Below, piece after piece: positions 37,316-45,851 of a stretch of DNA of 64,000 nucleotides (position 1 is the stretch's first letter; each line of letters opens with the position of its first letter). The stretch is from Novosphingobium panipatense (GTDB taxonomy: Bacteria > Pseudomonadota > Alphaproteobacteria > Sphingomonadales > Sphingomonadaceae). The notes beneath the pieces were generated by a model, which ran no database searches, was not told where the DNA came from, and worked only from the letters and a program-made list of their open reading frames with translations. The stretch lies in the NCBI RefSeq assembly GCF_002149965.1, contig NZ_MSQB01000002.1, positions 182,728 to 246,727 on the forward strand, read 5' to 3'. Both the position numbers and the translations under genes were made by a program.

Positions 37316-37915
37316 ATGAACGGAAATCTCGCGGAATTCAGGAAGGACGCGCCCACCGATGCGCGGCAGGTGCGTTCGCGCAAGGCGCTGAACGCCGCCA
37401 TGCTCGCGCTGCTGGAGGAAAAGTCCTTCGACCAGATCACCATCCGCGAAATTTCCGCGCGGGCGGGAACGGGCTATGCCACGTTCTTTCGTCACTACCC
37501 CACCAAGGAAGCCCTGCTGGCAGACGTGGCCTCGGAAGAGATCGCCGGATTGCTGGCGCTCTCCATTCCCATCCTCCACGCCTCCAGCAGCTACGAATCC
37601 ACCTTGGCGCTCTGCACTTATGTCGGGGAACACAAGGCGCTGTGGTCGGCCCTGCTCGGCGGCGGCGCGGCGGCGATCGTTCGTGAGGAGTTCATCCGCC
37701 AGGCGCGCGGGTTGATCGAGGACGTCACCCACCCTGCCGACTGGCTGCCGCAGGACCTCGGCGTGGTTCACGGCACCGGATCCACCATCGATATCCTCGC
37801 CTGGTGGCTCACCAAGGGTCGGGACCAGAGCGCCGAGGACGTCGCCCGCATCCTGCACCGCCTGGTCATCGCCCCGCTTGTCGGCGATCATGTGGATGCC
37901 TTGCCGCGATCATGA
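37316..37915 (+). CDS. TetR/AcrR family transcriptional regulator
   Basis: A 199-aa regulator with an N-terminal HTH (RSRKALNAAMLALLEEKSFDQITIREISARAGTGYATFFRHYPTK split across about 18-65) and a ligand-binding C-terminal domain. ATG 37316 is chosen because the earlier ATG 37295 lies inside the operator-like repeat 37285-37304. Its stop overlaps the ATG of the XdhC-family gene (ATGA, 37912-37915), so regulator and maturation factors are translated together. It probably controls its own operon and perhaps a molybdenum hydroxylase; the inducer is unknown. Confidence 0.83.
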   Translation: MNGNLAEFRKDAPTDARQVRSRKALNAAMLALLEEKSFDQITIREISARAGTGYATFFRHYPTKEALLADVASEEIAGLLALSIPILHASSSYESTLALCTYVGEHKALWSALLGGGAAAIVREEFIRQARGLIEDVTHPADWLPQDLGVVHGTGSTIDILAWWLTKGRDQSAEDVARILHRLVIAPLVGDHVDALPRS

Positions 37916-38922
37916 CCGCCTCAATTTCTACCGGCCAACTCGAAAACGCCGACTGGCCGCTGTTCGGCTGGATCGACGATATTCGCGCACCGCTGGCCCA
38001 GGCGCTGCATCTCGGCCGCCCGGTCGCGCTCGCCACGCTCTACAAGGTCGAAGGCAGCGCGCCGCGTGGGCCCGGCGCGCAGATGCTCTTTGTGGAACAG
38101 GGCGAAAATGCGCCCGAGATCACTGCCAGCGGCTACTTTTCCGGCGACTGCATCGAGGGCGACGTCGCCAGCCATGCCGCCATGGTGCTGGCGGACGGAG
38201 AGCCGCGCCGCCTCCATTACGGGGCGGGAAGCCCCTGGATCGACATCCGCCTGCGCTGCGGCGGCGCCTTGCATGTCCTGGTCGAACGGGTGGCGGCGGG
38301 CAGCACGGCCGCAGCCGACCTGCTCCGTCATGCAGAGGCCCGCCGATCGTGCCGCTGGCACAGCGACGGCATCGCGCAGAAAGTGACCGCCGACCACGGC
38401 CCGCTGCTCGATCTTGCCGAGGAACCCTTTTCGCTCATCCGCCGCCACGATCCGCCGCGCCGCCTGATCGTGTCCGGCGGCGATCCGGGCGCGCTGGCGG
38501 CAGCGCAGCTTGCGGCCATGGCACAGTTCGAGACGATCCTGCTGCGCCCGGACGGCCCGCTGGAGCCGCCGCCCTTCCCGGTATCGCGCTATATGCGCGC
38601 CGATCCCCGGACGGCGCTGGAGGAACTCGGAGTGGACCGCTGGACGGCCTATCTCGGCGCCACCCATGAAGACCACCACGATCTCGGCGGCTGCCTGGCG
38701 GCGCTGCGGGGCGGGGCGGGCTATGTCGGCATGATCGGCGCGAAATCGCGCGCCGCGGCGCGGATCGGTGCGCTCGAGGCAGCAGGCGCGACGGCGGAGG
38801 AACTGGCCCGGCTCAACCTTTCGCCCGGGGTCACCGGACTGGGCAAGGCGCCCTGGGAAGTGGCCACCGGGATCATGGCCGAGATCATGCAGGCGCTGAA
38901 CCCGGCGCGCGAACGGGCGTGA
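37912..38922 (+). CDS. XdhC/CoxI family molybdenum-hydroxylase maturation factor
   Basis: A 336-aa protein with an N-terminal XdhC_CoxI domain (ATLYKVEGSAPRGPGAQML, GYFSGDCIEGDVASHA, GAGSPWIDIRLRCGG) and a C-terminal Rossmann-like XdhC_C domain (LIVSGGDPGALAAAQLAAM, THEDHHDLGGCLAAL, GYVGMIGAKSRAAAR). XdhC-type proteins bind molybdopterin cofactor and insert it in sulfurated form into xanthine dehydrogenase-like enzymes. Overlaps both neighbours by 4 bp. No large molybdopterin subunit is encoded nearby. Confidence 0.88.
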   Translation: MTASISTGQLENADWPLFGWIDDIRAPLAQALHLGRPVALATLYKVEGSAPRGPGAQMLFVEQGENAPEITASGYFSGDCIEGDVASHAAMVLADGEPRRLHYGAGSPWIDIRLRCGGALHVLVERVAAGSTAAADLLRHAEARRSCRWHSDGIAQKVTADHGPLLDLAEEPFSLIRRHDPPRRLIVSGGDPGALAAAQLAAMAQFETILLRPDGPLEPPPFPVSRYMRADPRTALEELGVDRWTAYLGATHEDHHDLGGCLAALRGGAGYVGMIGAKSRAAARIGALEAAGATAEELARLNLSPGVTGLGKAPWEVATGIMAEIMQALNPARERA

Positions 38923-39515
38923 GCGGCGCGCAGAACCTCGCGGCGCTGGTCCTTGCCGCAGGTGCATCGCGCCGCTTCGGCGGCGACAAGCTTTCCGCCC
39001 TGCTGGATGGCGACCCCCTGCTGTTCCATGCCATCCGCGCCGCCCGCGCCGCACCGGTTTCGCGCGTGCTGGTCGTGGCGCGGGCTGGCCTCGACTGCGG
39101 AAGGTGGGAAGGCGCTCCCCCGGTGGGGGTGCTGCCTCTGGAAAGCCACGCGCTGTCCGAATCGCTCAAGGCCGGGATCGCCGCACTGCACGACATGGAC
39201 GGCGTCTTCGTCTTTCTGGGCGACATGCCCAGCGTACCCCACCGGATCGCGGCCGGCCTTGCTGCCGGGATCGGGCAAGGCAGTGCCGCCCTCCCGCGTC
39301 ACGGCGGGAGACCGGGCCATCCGGTGCTGCTTTCCGCGCGGCTCTTTCCCGAAATCGCCACGCTCACCGGCGATGAAGGCGCAGGCCGCCTGCTGCGCGG
39401 CCGGAGCGACGTGGTCTTCGTCGAAAGCGACGATCCGGCGATCCATCTCGACATCGATCGCCCGGAGGATCTTTCGGCGCTCGGGGATGCGCGCGCGCCG
39501 TCGTCCCGGACCTGA
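38919..39515 (+). CDS. MocA-like nucleotidyltransferase
   Basis: A 198-aa NTP-transferase with the signature LVLAAGASRRFGGDKLSALLDG at the N-terminus, FLGDMPSVP in the middle and RHGGRPGHPVLLS further on; this resembles MocA, which adds CMP to molybdopterin. GTG 38919 overlaps the xdhC stop by 4 bp (GTGA). Together with XdhC it suggests maturation of a molybdopterin cytosine dinucleotide enzyme. MobA (59023-59559) is a separate, distinct member. Confidence 0.82.
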   Translation: MSGAQNLAALVLAAGASRRFGGDKLSALLDGDPLLFHAIRAARAAPVSRVLVVARAGLDCGRWEGAPPVGVLPLESHALSESLKAGIAALHDMDGVFVFLGDMPSVPHRIAAGLAAGIGQGSAALPRHGGRPGHPVLLSARLFPEIATLTGDEGAGRLLRGRSDVVFVESDDPAIHLDIDRPEDLSALGDARAPSSRT

Positions 39516-39544
39516 TCCGGGAAGACGGAGAATCGATACCCGAC

Positions 39545-40105
39545 TCAGGCGCTTCCGGTCTGGCTCGACAGCAAGGCGGGATCGATGCCTTCCGCCCGCC
39601 AGGTCGCGGTCCAGCGATCCTCTACCGCGGTATCGAACAGGATTTCCGGGTGCGGATCCGCCGCGTACCAGCCGTGCTGGCGCATTTCGCCCTCCAGCTG
39701 CCCCGGCGCCCAGCCCGCATAGCCCAGCGACATCAGCCAGCGCTCCGGCCCGCGCCCCTCGGCAATGGCGCGCAGCACGTCCATCGAGGCGGAAAGCGCG
39801 CAGAGCGGATGGACCGCAATCGTGTCGCTGCCGCCCCAGTCGGTGGAATGGAGGATGAAGCCCCGGCCCGGCTCGACCGGCCCGCCTTCATGGACTTCAC
39901 AGTCCGGCGCGACGCCGGGATCGATGCCCAGTTCCTCAAGGATTTCGTGAAAACGCACGCCTTCGCGCAACCGGCCGATGCCGATGCCCAGGGCTCCGTT
40001 CTCGTCATGGACGCAAAGGACGCTCACGCTGTGGTCGAAACGGGAATCGAACATGCCCGGCATCGCCAGGAGAAGCCGCCCGGATAAGTATTGTTTCTCG
40101 GTCAC
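39545..40105 (-). CDS. YqgE/AlgH family protein (UPF0301)
   Basis: A 186-aa protein starting at GTG 40105 (TEKQYLSGRLLLAMPGM). Family blocks are MFDSRFDHSVSVLCVHDENGALGIGIGR, GGPVEPGRGFILHS and YAGWAPGQLEGEMRQHGWY. AlgH-type proteins are conserved but of uncertain function, with reports of roles in regulation. The gene is divergent from the FAA-hydrolase gene; the shared 253-bp gap contains three hairpins. Confidence 0.88.
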   Translation of the reverse strand: MTEKQYLSGRLLLAMPGMFDSRFDHSVSVLCVHDENGALGIGIGRLREGVRFHEILEELGIDPGVAPDCEVHEGGPVEPGRGFILHSTDWGGSDTIAVHPLCALSASMDVLRAIAEGRGPERWLMSLGYAGWAPGQLEGEMRQHGWYAADPHPEILFDTAVEDRWTATWRAEGIDPALLSSQTGSA

Positions 40106-40173
40106 ATCGCGAATGTAAGAGGCTGTTTGGCAATTGCACAGTGGGCATTTGCGGTGGAGTCTTTGTTGGGTGC

Positions 40174-40259
40174 GCTCGTCACATCCGTGACGAGCTTGCG
40201 GCACCGGCCCCATTGGACTTAGGCGCCGGTGCCGCCAAAATCCGCCCGCGGCGGATTTT
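40174..40259 (+). ncRNA. Candidate structured RNA: three consecutive hairpins
   Basis: Between divergent genes lie three perfect hairpins in a row: GCTCGTCAC/GTGACGAGC (40174-40195, 4-nt loop), GCGGCACCGG/CCGGTGCCGC (40198-40235), and AAAATCCGCC/GGCGGATTTT (40237-40259, 3-nt loop), the last being terminator-like with a T-run. No plus-strand protein gene ends upstream, so this cannot be a normal gene terminator for that strand. It could be a small RNA or an attenuating leader of the FAA-hydrolase gene at 40359. Confidence 0.4.
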
Positions 40260-40358
40260 CAAACAAACTCCTTTCACCGGGGACGGCACGCCGCTTGCGC
40301 TTCCCCGCAGCCGCGCCCCGTTCTATGTCCCGCCACCAAGCAAGAAGGGAAATCGCGA

Positions 40359-41063
40359 GTGAGCCTGCTGTTCGAACTGCCCGAAGTGCCCGCCGTCCCC
40401 GTACTTGGCCCCGTGCTGGGCGAAGAAGCGCGCTATGGCGTGCGCCGCATCTTCTGCGTCGGGCGCAACTACGCCGCCCATGCCCGCGAACTGGGCAATG
40501 CGGTCGACCGCGAGGCGCCGATCTGGTTCACCAAGACACCCGCCGCGCTCTGCCACTCGGGCGAGACGATCGCCTATCCTCCCGCCACGCAGGACTGCCA
40601 CTACGAGATGGAACTCGTCGTCGCCCTGGGCGGCCACGGCTTCGAAATCGCACCGGAGCAGGCGATGGACCTGGTCTACGGCTATGCCTGCGGCCTCGAC
40701 ATGACCCGCCGCGACCTCCAGAACGCCGCCAAGGCCAAGGGCTATCCCTGGGACATGGGCAAGGACTTCGAGAACGGCGCCGTGATCGGGCCGATCACCC
40801 GCGCCGAAGTATTCGGGCAACCGAATGAACAGCGCATCACCCTCGCGAAGAACGGCGAGACGAAGCAGGACGCCCCCCTCTCCGAGATGATCTGGAGCCT
40901 GCCCGAACTGATCGCGGACCTTTCCCGCATGTATCACCTCGCGCCCGGCGACCTCATCTATACCGGCACGCCTGCGGGCGTCGGCCCGGTGGCGCCCGGT
41001 GACCGGCTGGAAGGCCGCGTCGAAGGGCTGGAACCCGTCGTGCTCACCATCGATCCGGCCTGA
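40359..41063 (+). CDS. Fumarylacetoacetate hydrolase family protein
   Basis: A 234-aa cytosolic C-C bond hydrolase. The FAH catalytic core is present: RIFCVGRNYAAHARELGN near residue 30, HYEMELVVALG (metal-binding Glu residues) near 81, GYACGLDMTRRDLQ near 107, GKDFENGAVIGP and DLIYTGTPAGVGPV near the end. The closest functional relatives by motif are fumarylpyruvate and maleylpyruvate hydrolases of aromatic degradation, but the substrate is not proven. GTG start 40359 with AAGGGA upstream. A TonB receptor follows 13 bp downstream. Confidence 0.87.
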   Translation: MSLLFELPEVPAVPVLGPVLGEEARYGVRRIFCVGRNYAAHARELGNAVDREAPIWFTKTPAALCHSGETIAYPPATQDCHYEMELVVALGGHGFEIAPEQAMDLVYGYACGLDMTRRDLQNAAKAKGYPWDMGKDFENGAVIGPITRAEVFGQPNEQRITLAKNGETKQDAPLSEMIWSLPELIADLSRMYHLAPGDLIYTGTPAGVGPVAPGDRLEGRVEGLEPVVLTIDPA

Positions 41064-41076
41064 CGACCGACCTGAC

Positions 41077-43092
41077 ATGACAGCATCCACCTTCCGTTTC
41101 GCATGGCTGGCGGGCTGTGCCGCGCTTTCGGCTTCCCCCGCACTGGCAGAGGAAGCCGCCGAGCCGGCCGGCGCGATCATCGTTACCGGCCACGGCCTGG
41201 AATCCGGCCCCGCCACCCCGGCCTACGATGTCCAGACCATCGAGCGGGACGCGGTGATCGCCAGCGCTTCCGGGCGGATCGAGGACGTGCTGGGCTCCGT
41301 CGCCGGTTTCTCGCAGTTCCGCCGCTCGGACAGCCGCTCCGCCAATCCTTCCTCGCAAGGCGCGACCCTGCGCGCGCTTGGCGGCAATGCGTCGAGCCGC
41401 ACGCTGGTGCTGCTGGACGGGGTGCCGGTGGCGAACCCGTTCTTCGGCTATATCCCCTATAGCGCCATCGCGCCCGAGCGGCTCTCCTCCATCCAGGTGA
41501 CGCGCGGCGGCGGTTCGGGCGCGTTCGGATCAGGCGCGGTGGCGGGCACCATCGAGATGACCAGCGCCGGGCCGGACCAGATCGGCGCCCTGCAAGGCAG
41601 CACCCTCGTCAACGACCGGGGCGAAACGCAGGCCTCGGCCACGGTCGCCCCGAAGCTGGGCGCGGGCTTCCTCGTCGCCAGCGTGCAGTGGGACCGGGGC
41701 GAAGGCTTCTGGACGACACCCCGGGACCAGCGCGTTCCCGCGTCCGCCCGCGCCGCCTATGACAGCTGGTCCGCCTCGCTGCGCGCCGTCGCGCCGCTGA
41801 ACGAGACCGTGGAACTCCAGGCCTCCGCTCTCGCTTATGACGATCAGCGCACCCTGCGCTTCAAGGGCGCGGATTCGACCTCGGAGGGCCAGCAGGCCTC
41901 GCTGCGACTGGTCGGCCGGGGCCAATGGCAGTTCGACGTGCTCGGCTATGTGCAGGCGCAGGACTTCTCGAACGTGGTCATCAGTTCGAGCACCTACAGG
42001 AAGACGCTCGACCAGCACCGCACCCCGACCACCGCGATCGGCGGCAAGGCCGAACTGCGCCCGCCGGTGGGCGAGGATCATGTCCTGCGGATCGGCACCG
42101 ACTTGCGTCTCAGCGAGGGACGCCTGCTCGAACTGCCCTACAACGCGGGCGGCGCCTTTACCGCCGTGCGCCGTGCAGGCGGCAACCAGTCCGACCTCGG
42201 CTTCTATGTCGAGGACGACTGGACCCTGGGCAATCTCGTGCTCACCGCCGGTGGCCGCGCGGACCGCTGGACGATCCGTAACGGCTTCTACCGCTCGGTC
42301 AGTCCGACAGGCGCGGTGACGCAGGACGATGCCTATGCGAATCGCTCCGGCTGGATGGGCAACGGGCGCGCCGGTCTGGTCTGGCACGCGGGCAAGGCGG
42401 TAAGCCTGCGCGCCGCCGCCTATACCGGCATGCGCCTGCCCACGCTCAACGAACTCTACCGCCCCTTCGTGGTCTTCCCGGTCACCACCGAGGCCAACCC
42501 GAACCTCAAGCCCGAACGCCTGCGCGGCTACGAGGCCGGGATCGACCTCCACCCGCTGGAGGCACTGACCCTCTCCCTCACCGCTTTCGACAACAAGGTG
42601 AAGGATGCCGTCGCCAACGTGACGCTGAACGCCGCGACGCGCGAGCGGCAGAACGTGAAGGCCATCCGCGCGCGCGGGCTGGAGGCGGCCGCCGCGCTCG
42701 ATCTCGGCAAAGTCCGCTTCGACGGCTCGCTCGCCTGGACCGACGCCAAGGTTCGCGCCGACGATCCCGATCTCGACGATTCGCGCCCCTCGCAGACGCC
42801 GAAGTTCGCGGCCAGCGGCACGCTCGCCTGGCTCCCGGCGGAAGGCTGGCGTTTTGCGGCGACACTGCGCCACGTCGGCGCCCAGTACGAGGATGATCTC
42901 CAGACTTACGTGCTCCCCGCCGCGACGACGCTCGACGGCTATGTGCAGGTTCCGGTGACGCATGCCTTCTCGCTGGTGCTGCGCGCCGAGAACCTGACCG
43001 ACGAGGATATCGTCACCCGCAACCAGGACGGCTCGATCGATCTCGGCACGCCGCGCACCTTCTGGGCAGGTATCCGGGTGGCCCTGCGCTGA
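41077..43092 (+). CDS. TonB-dependent outer-membrane receptor
   Basis: A 671-aa receptor with a signal peptide (FAWLAGCAALSASPALAEE), a TonB-box-like AIIVTGHGLE near residue 30, a plug domain (ASASGRIEDVLGSVAGFSQFR, RTLVLLDGVPVANPFFGY, IQVTRGGGSGAFGSGAVAGTIEM) and a beta-barrel ending in aromatic/Leu-rich TFWAGIRVALR. Its size and plug resemble BtuB/vitamin or metal-chelate receptors. ATG 41077 is 13 bp after the FAA-hydrolase stop. Ligand unknown. A 112-bp gap separates it from the [2Fe-2S] gene. Confidence 0.87.
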   Translation: MTASTFRFAWLAGCAALSASPALAEEAAEPAGAIIVTGHGLESGPATPAYDVQTIERDAVIASASGRIEDVLGSVAGFSQFRRSDSRSANPSSQGATLRALGGNASSRTLVLLDGVPVANPFFGYIPYSAIAPERLSSIQVTRGGGSGAFGSGAVAGTIEMTSAGPDQIGALQGSTLVNDRGETQASATVAPKLGAGFLVASVQWDRGEGFWTTPRDQRVPASARAAYDSWSASLRAVAPLNETVELQASALAYDDQRTLRFKGADSTSEGQQASLRLVGRGQWQFDVLGYVQAQDFSNVVISSSTYRKTLDQHRTPTTAIGGKAELRPPVGEDHVLRIGTDLRLSEGRLLELPYNAGGAFTAVRRAGGNQSDLGFYVEDDWTLGNLVLTAGGRADRWTIRNGFYRSVSPTGAVTQDDAYANRSGWMGNGRAGLVWHAGKAVSLRAAAYTGMRLPTLNELYRPFVVFPVTTEANPNLKPERLRGYEAGIDLHPLEALTLSLTAFDNKVKDAVANVTLNAATRERQNVKAIRARGLEAAAALDLGKVRFDGSLAWTDAKVRADDPDLDDSRPSQTPKFAASGTLAWLPAEGWRFAATLRHVGAQYEDDLQTYVLPAATTLDGYVQVPVTHAFSLVLRAENLTDEDIVTRNQDGSIDLGTPRTFWAGIRVALR

Positions 43093-43204
43093 TGCCCGGC
43101 ATTCCAGAGAACGACGTCTCAGAGAACGGCGGGCCGTGCATCAGCACCGCCCCGTCGCAGGGCGCATACTGGCGCGGCGGCGCCTGCGCGCATATGGAGG
43201 CCGG

Positions 43205-43792
43205 ATGCCGCGCCTGACCGTCAACGATCATCCGGTCGAAATCGCCATGGATCCGCAGATCCCCCTGCTCTGGGCGCTGCGTGACGGGGCGAATCTCACC
43301 GGAACCAAGTATGGTTGCGGCGTGGGAGACTGCGGCGCCTGCACCGTGCTCGTAGACGGCGCCGCGCTGCGTGCCTGCCTCGTCACCCTGGGCGAATGCG
43401 AAGGCCGCTTCGTCACCACGATCGAGGGGCTTTCGGCCGACCGCTCGCATCCGATGCAGCAGGCCATGGTCGCCGAACAGGCGATCCAGTGCGGCTTCTG
43501 CACGCCCGGCATCGTCATCGGCGGCGCCGCGCTGCTCGCCCGCAATGCCGATCCCAGCGAGGCGGAGATTCGCGAGGCCATCCCCAACCTCTGCCGCTGC
43601 GGGGTCTATCCGCGCCTGATCGCCGCCGTGCAGCGCGCCGGGAAAGTCATGCGCCGCGAGGAAACGATCAGCGCCGCCCCGGCCCCCGGCATCGCCCCGC
43701 GCGACGCCGCCCGCAAGGTGCCCGCGCTCGCCCCGTTGAAGCTGGCCCCGCCGAAAACGACATCATCCGAACGACAGGAGAAACGCCCGTGA
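43205..43792 (+). CDS. [2Fe-2S] small subunit of a molybdenum hydroxylase (IorA-like), orphan
   Basis: A 195-aa electron-transfer subunit. The plant-type ferredoxin cluster motif GTKYGCGVGDCGACTVLVDG is followed by LRAC near residue 57, and the second [2Fe-2S] domain has QCGFCTPGIV and NLCRCGVYPRL. This is the small subunit of isoquinoline 1-oxidoreductase/aldehyde oxidase types. ATG 43205 has GGAGG 4 bp upstream. The C-terminal about 45 residues are a Pro/Ala-rich extension. The expected large molybdopterin subunit does not follow; instead arsC overlaps by 4 bp. Confidence 0.88.
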   Translation: MPRLTVNDHPVEIAMDPQIPLLWALRDGANLTGTKYGCGVGDCGACTVLVDGAALRACLVTLGECEGRFVTTIEGLSADRSHPMQQAMVAEQAIQCGFCTPGIVIGGAALLARNADPSEAEIREAIPNLCRCGVYPRLIAAVQRAGKVMRREETISAAPAPGIAPRDAARKVPALAPLKLAPPKTTSSERQEKRP

Positions 43793-44133
43793 AGGCGACC
43801 ATCTGGCACAACCCGAAATGCGGCACTTCGCGCAAGACGCTGGCGATCCTTGAGGAAACGCCTGGCCTGGATGTCGAAGTGATCGAATATCTCAAGACCC
43901 CGCCATCGGCCGAAAAGCTGGCCCAGCTCTACCGCGATGCCGGCATCAACCCGCAGCAGGGCCTGCGCCTTCGCGGCACCGACGCCGCCGAGCGCGGCTT
44001 GCCGGAAGCGGACGACGCTGCGGTTCTGGCCGCCATGGCCGCGGAGCCTGCGCTGATCGAACGCCCCCTCGTGGAAACCGAAAAGGGCGCCAGGCTTTGT
44101 CGTCCTCAGGAAAAGGTCCACGAGATTCTGTAA
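43789..44133 (+). CDS. arsC: Arsenate reductase (ArsC, glutaredoxin-type)
   Basis: A 114-aa ArsC-family protein starting at GTG 43789. WHNPKCGTSRKTLAILEE holds the nucleophile Cys near residue 11, and the C-terminal part LIERPLVETEKGARLCRPQEKV carries the Arg pattern of the true ArsC branch. The middle block is LRLRGTDAAERGLP. Its start overlaps the [2Fe-2S] subunit stop (GTGA). No arsR, arsB or arsH is nearby, so it may act in general redox chemistry rather than a dedicated resistance operon. Confidence 0.86.
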   Translation: MKATIWHNPKCGTSRKTLAILEETPGLDVEVIEYLKTPPSAEKLAQLYRDAGINPQQGLRLRGTDAAERGLPEADDAAVLAAMAAEPALIERPLVETEKGARLCRPQEKVHEIL

Positions 44134-44236
44134 TCTCCACGTAACATAGGGTCGACGCTTGCTTGCATTGTCGGCCCCGATCTGTCACCGAATCGCCCTT
44201 CGCCGGACGACAACAAAAGCGAGAGCTTCCTCCAGC

Positions 44237-44869
44237 ATGACCAGTACCGAGCTTGCCCGAGAGGCGCTGCCCCAGCGGATCAAGCGGAAGATCAAACACA
44301 GCCTTGGACCCTGGGGCGTGTTCATCGAAGGCTTCCTGCGCAATCCCGTGATGGTCGGTTCGATCGTTCCGTCCTCGCGCTTCACGATCAACCGCATGCT
44401 TGGCCCCGTAGACTGGGCCAACTGCAAGCTCTTCGTGGAATACGGCCCCGGAGTCGGCACGTTCTGCCGCCCGGTGCTCGACCGCCTGGGCCGCGACGGC
44501 CAGCTGATCGTGATCGACACGAACCCGCTGTTCATCGACTACCTGCGCCGCACGATCACCGACAGCCGCTTCATCGCGGTGCTCGGCTCGGCGGCCGACG
44601 TCGAGGACATCGTGCGTGCCCACGGCCATAAAAAGGCGGACTACGTGCTGTCCGGCTTGCCCTTCTCGACCCTGCCCGACGGCGTCGGCCCGGCCATCGC
44701 CTCCGCCACCTACCGCGTCATCCGCAAGGGCGGCGCCTTCCTGGTCTACCAGTTCACGCCCAAGGCGCGCGAATTCATGGCCCGCCACTTCAAGCGGATC
44801 GACAACGGCATGGAAGCCATCAACGTCCCGCCCTGCTTCCTGTTCTGGGGTTGGAAGGACGAAGATTGA
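44237..44869 (+). CDS. Class I SAM-dependent methyltransferase-like protein (PmtA-like)
   Basis: A 210-aa protein. LRNPVMVGSIVPSSRFTINRML followed by FVEYGPGVGTFCRPVLDRL (SAM-binding glycine motif near residue 69) and VIDTNPLFIDYLRRT resembles phospholipid N-methyltransferases such as PmtA. GLPFSTLPDG occupies the motif IV position. It might methylate phosphatidylethanolamine, but no substrate motif is decisive. ATG 44237; a bidirectional terminator follows at 44911-44949. Confidence 0.72.
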   Translation: MTSTELAREALPQRIKRKIKHSLGPWGVFIEGFLRNPVMVGSIVPSSRFTINRMLGPVDWANCKLFVEYGPGVGTFCRPVLDRLGRDGQLIVIDTNPLFIDYLRRTITDSRFIAVLGSAADVEDIVRAHGHKKADYVLSGLPFSTLPDGVGPAIASATYRVIRKGGAFLVYQFTPKAREFMARHFKRIDNGMEAINVPPCFLFWGWKDED

Positions 44870-44910
44870 GGTTTTGGCCCGCAAGGACGTTTCCCTGCGG
44901 CACCCGACAA

Positions 44911-44949
44911 AACAAAAAGGCCGGTGCGATGAGCGCCGGCCTTTTTGTT
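44911..44949. terminator. Bidirectional intrinsic terminator
   Basis: AACAAAAAGGCCGG (44911-44924) pairs perfectly with CCGGCCTTTTTGTT (44936-44949). A- and T-runs on both sides allow it to end transcription of the methyltransferase gene (plus) and the membrane protein gene (minus). Confidence 0.85.
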
Positions 44950-44956
44950 ATTCCCC

Positions 44957-45769
44957 TCACTCGAAGGTCTGTGCGGCGCGTTCGTCGCCCGGCCCGGCGA
45001 GCTGGCGGTGGACCTGCGCGATCACAGCCACGAAATAGAGCGCCATGATCGTCGCCATGATCGATTCGACCACGGCCGCCACTACCTTCACCACTTCGGC
45101 AGGCGCCAGCAGCGTGACCGGCAGGGTCAGGATATTGCCGAAGATCATCAGCACCACCATGGCCAGCCCCAGCAGGGCATAGAACCCCAGCAGGCGCGCG
45201 GTGTTACCCTTGGTCAGCGTCCACGACCGGCCGAGCGCCAGGATCGGGTTGAGCGTCTTCTCCACCGCGACCACGGGCGCCGTCACCGAAAAGCGCACGA
45301 AGACCGCCACCGCGAAGACCAGCGCAACGGCAATGCCGATCGCCGCCCCCATATTGCCGCCTACCGCACCGAGCACGCCCGCCACGACCAGAACCGCCGC
45401 GCCCAGCCCCATGCCGAGCAGGATCTGCGCGACGAGATAGGGCAGCAGGCCCTTCACGCCCGCACGGATCGCCTCGCCCACGGTCGGGCGGCGGTCGCTG
45501 TCGAGCAGGCAGAGCAGCGAAAGGGTGCCAAGTGCCTGGAACAGCGCGATGGGAATCATCACCGGCAGGATCGTGCCGTAGTAGGCCTTGACCGCCGCCA
45601 TGACCTGCTGCTCGTTCATGCCCGTGCCCATTTCCGGTTGCGGAAAGAAGATCGCGAAGACGAGCTGCGGCAACAGGAAGAACACGCCCGCCAATGACAG
45701 GACAACCTCCCGATTCGCGGAAACCGCTTGGGATGCCTGGGTCCAGGCCCTGTTGCTGTCGAACTTCAT
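44957..45769 (-). CDS. Uncharacterised multi-pass membrane protein (GPDP membrane-domain-like)
   Basis: A 270-aa protein starting at ATG 45769 with about six TM segments ([69 protein letters not shown] and two more). The motif [21 protein letters not shown] between membrane segments resembles the glycerophosphoryl diester phosphodiesterase membrane domain / YciC-like proteins. No catalytic domain is attached. It is divergent from lipB. Function unknown. Confidence 0.65.
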   Translation of the reverse strand: MKFDSNRAWTQASQAVSANREVVLSLAGVFFLLPQLVFAIFFPQPEMGTGMNEQQVMAAVKAYYGTILPVMIPIALFQALGTLSLLCLLDSDRRPTVGEAIRAGVKGLLPYLVAQILLGMGLGAAVLVVAGVLGAVGGNMGAAIGIAVALVFAVAVFVRFSVTAPVVAVEKTLNPILALGRSWTLTKGNTARLLGFYALLGLAMVVLMIFGNILTLPVTLLAPAEVVKVVAAVVESIMATIMALYFVAVIAQVHRQLAGPGDERAAQTFE

Positions 45770-45851
45770 AACTGCTCCTGATGCCGCCATATCGGCTCCG
45801 GCGTTTCAAAGACACTTGATAACCGCAGGGAATGACGCCACGCAACGCGGC

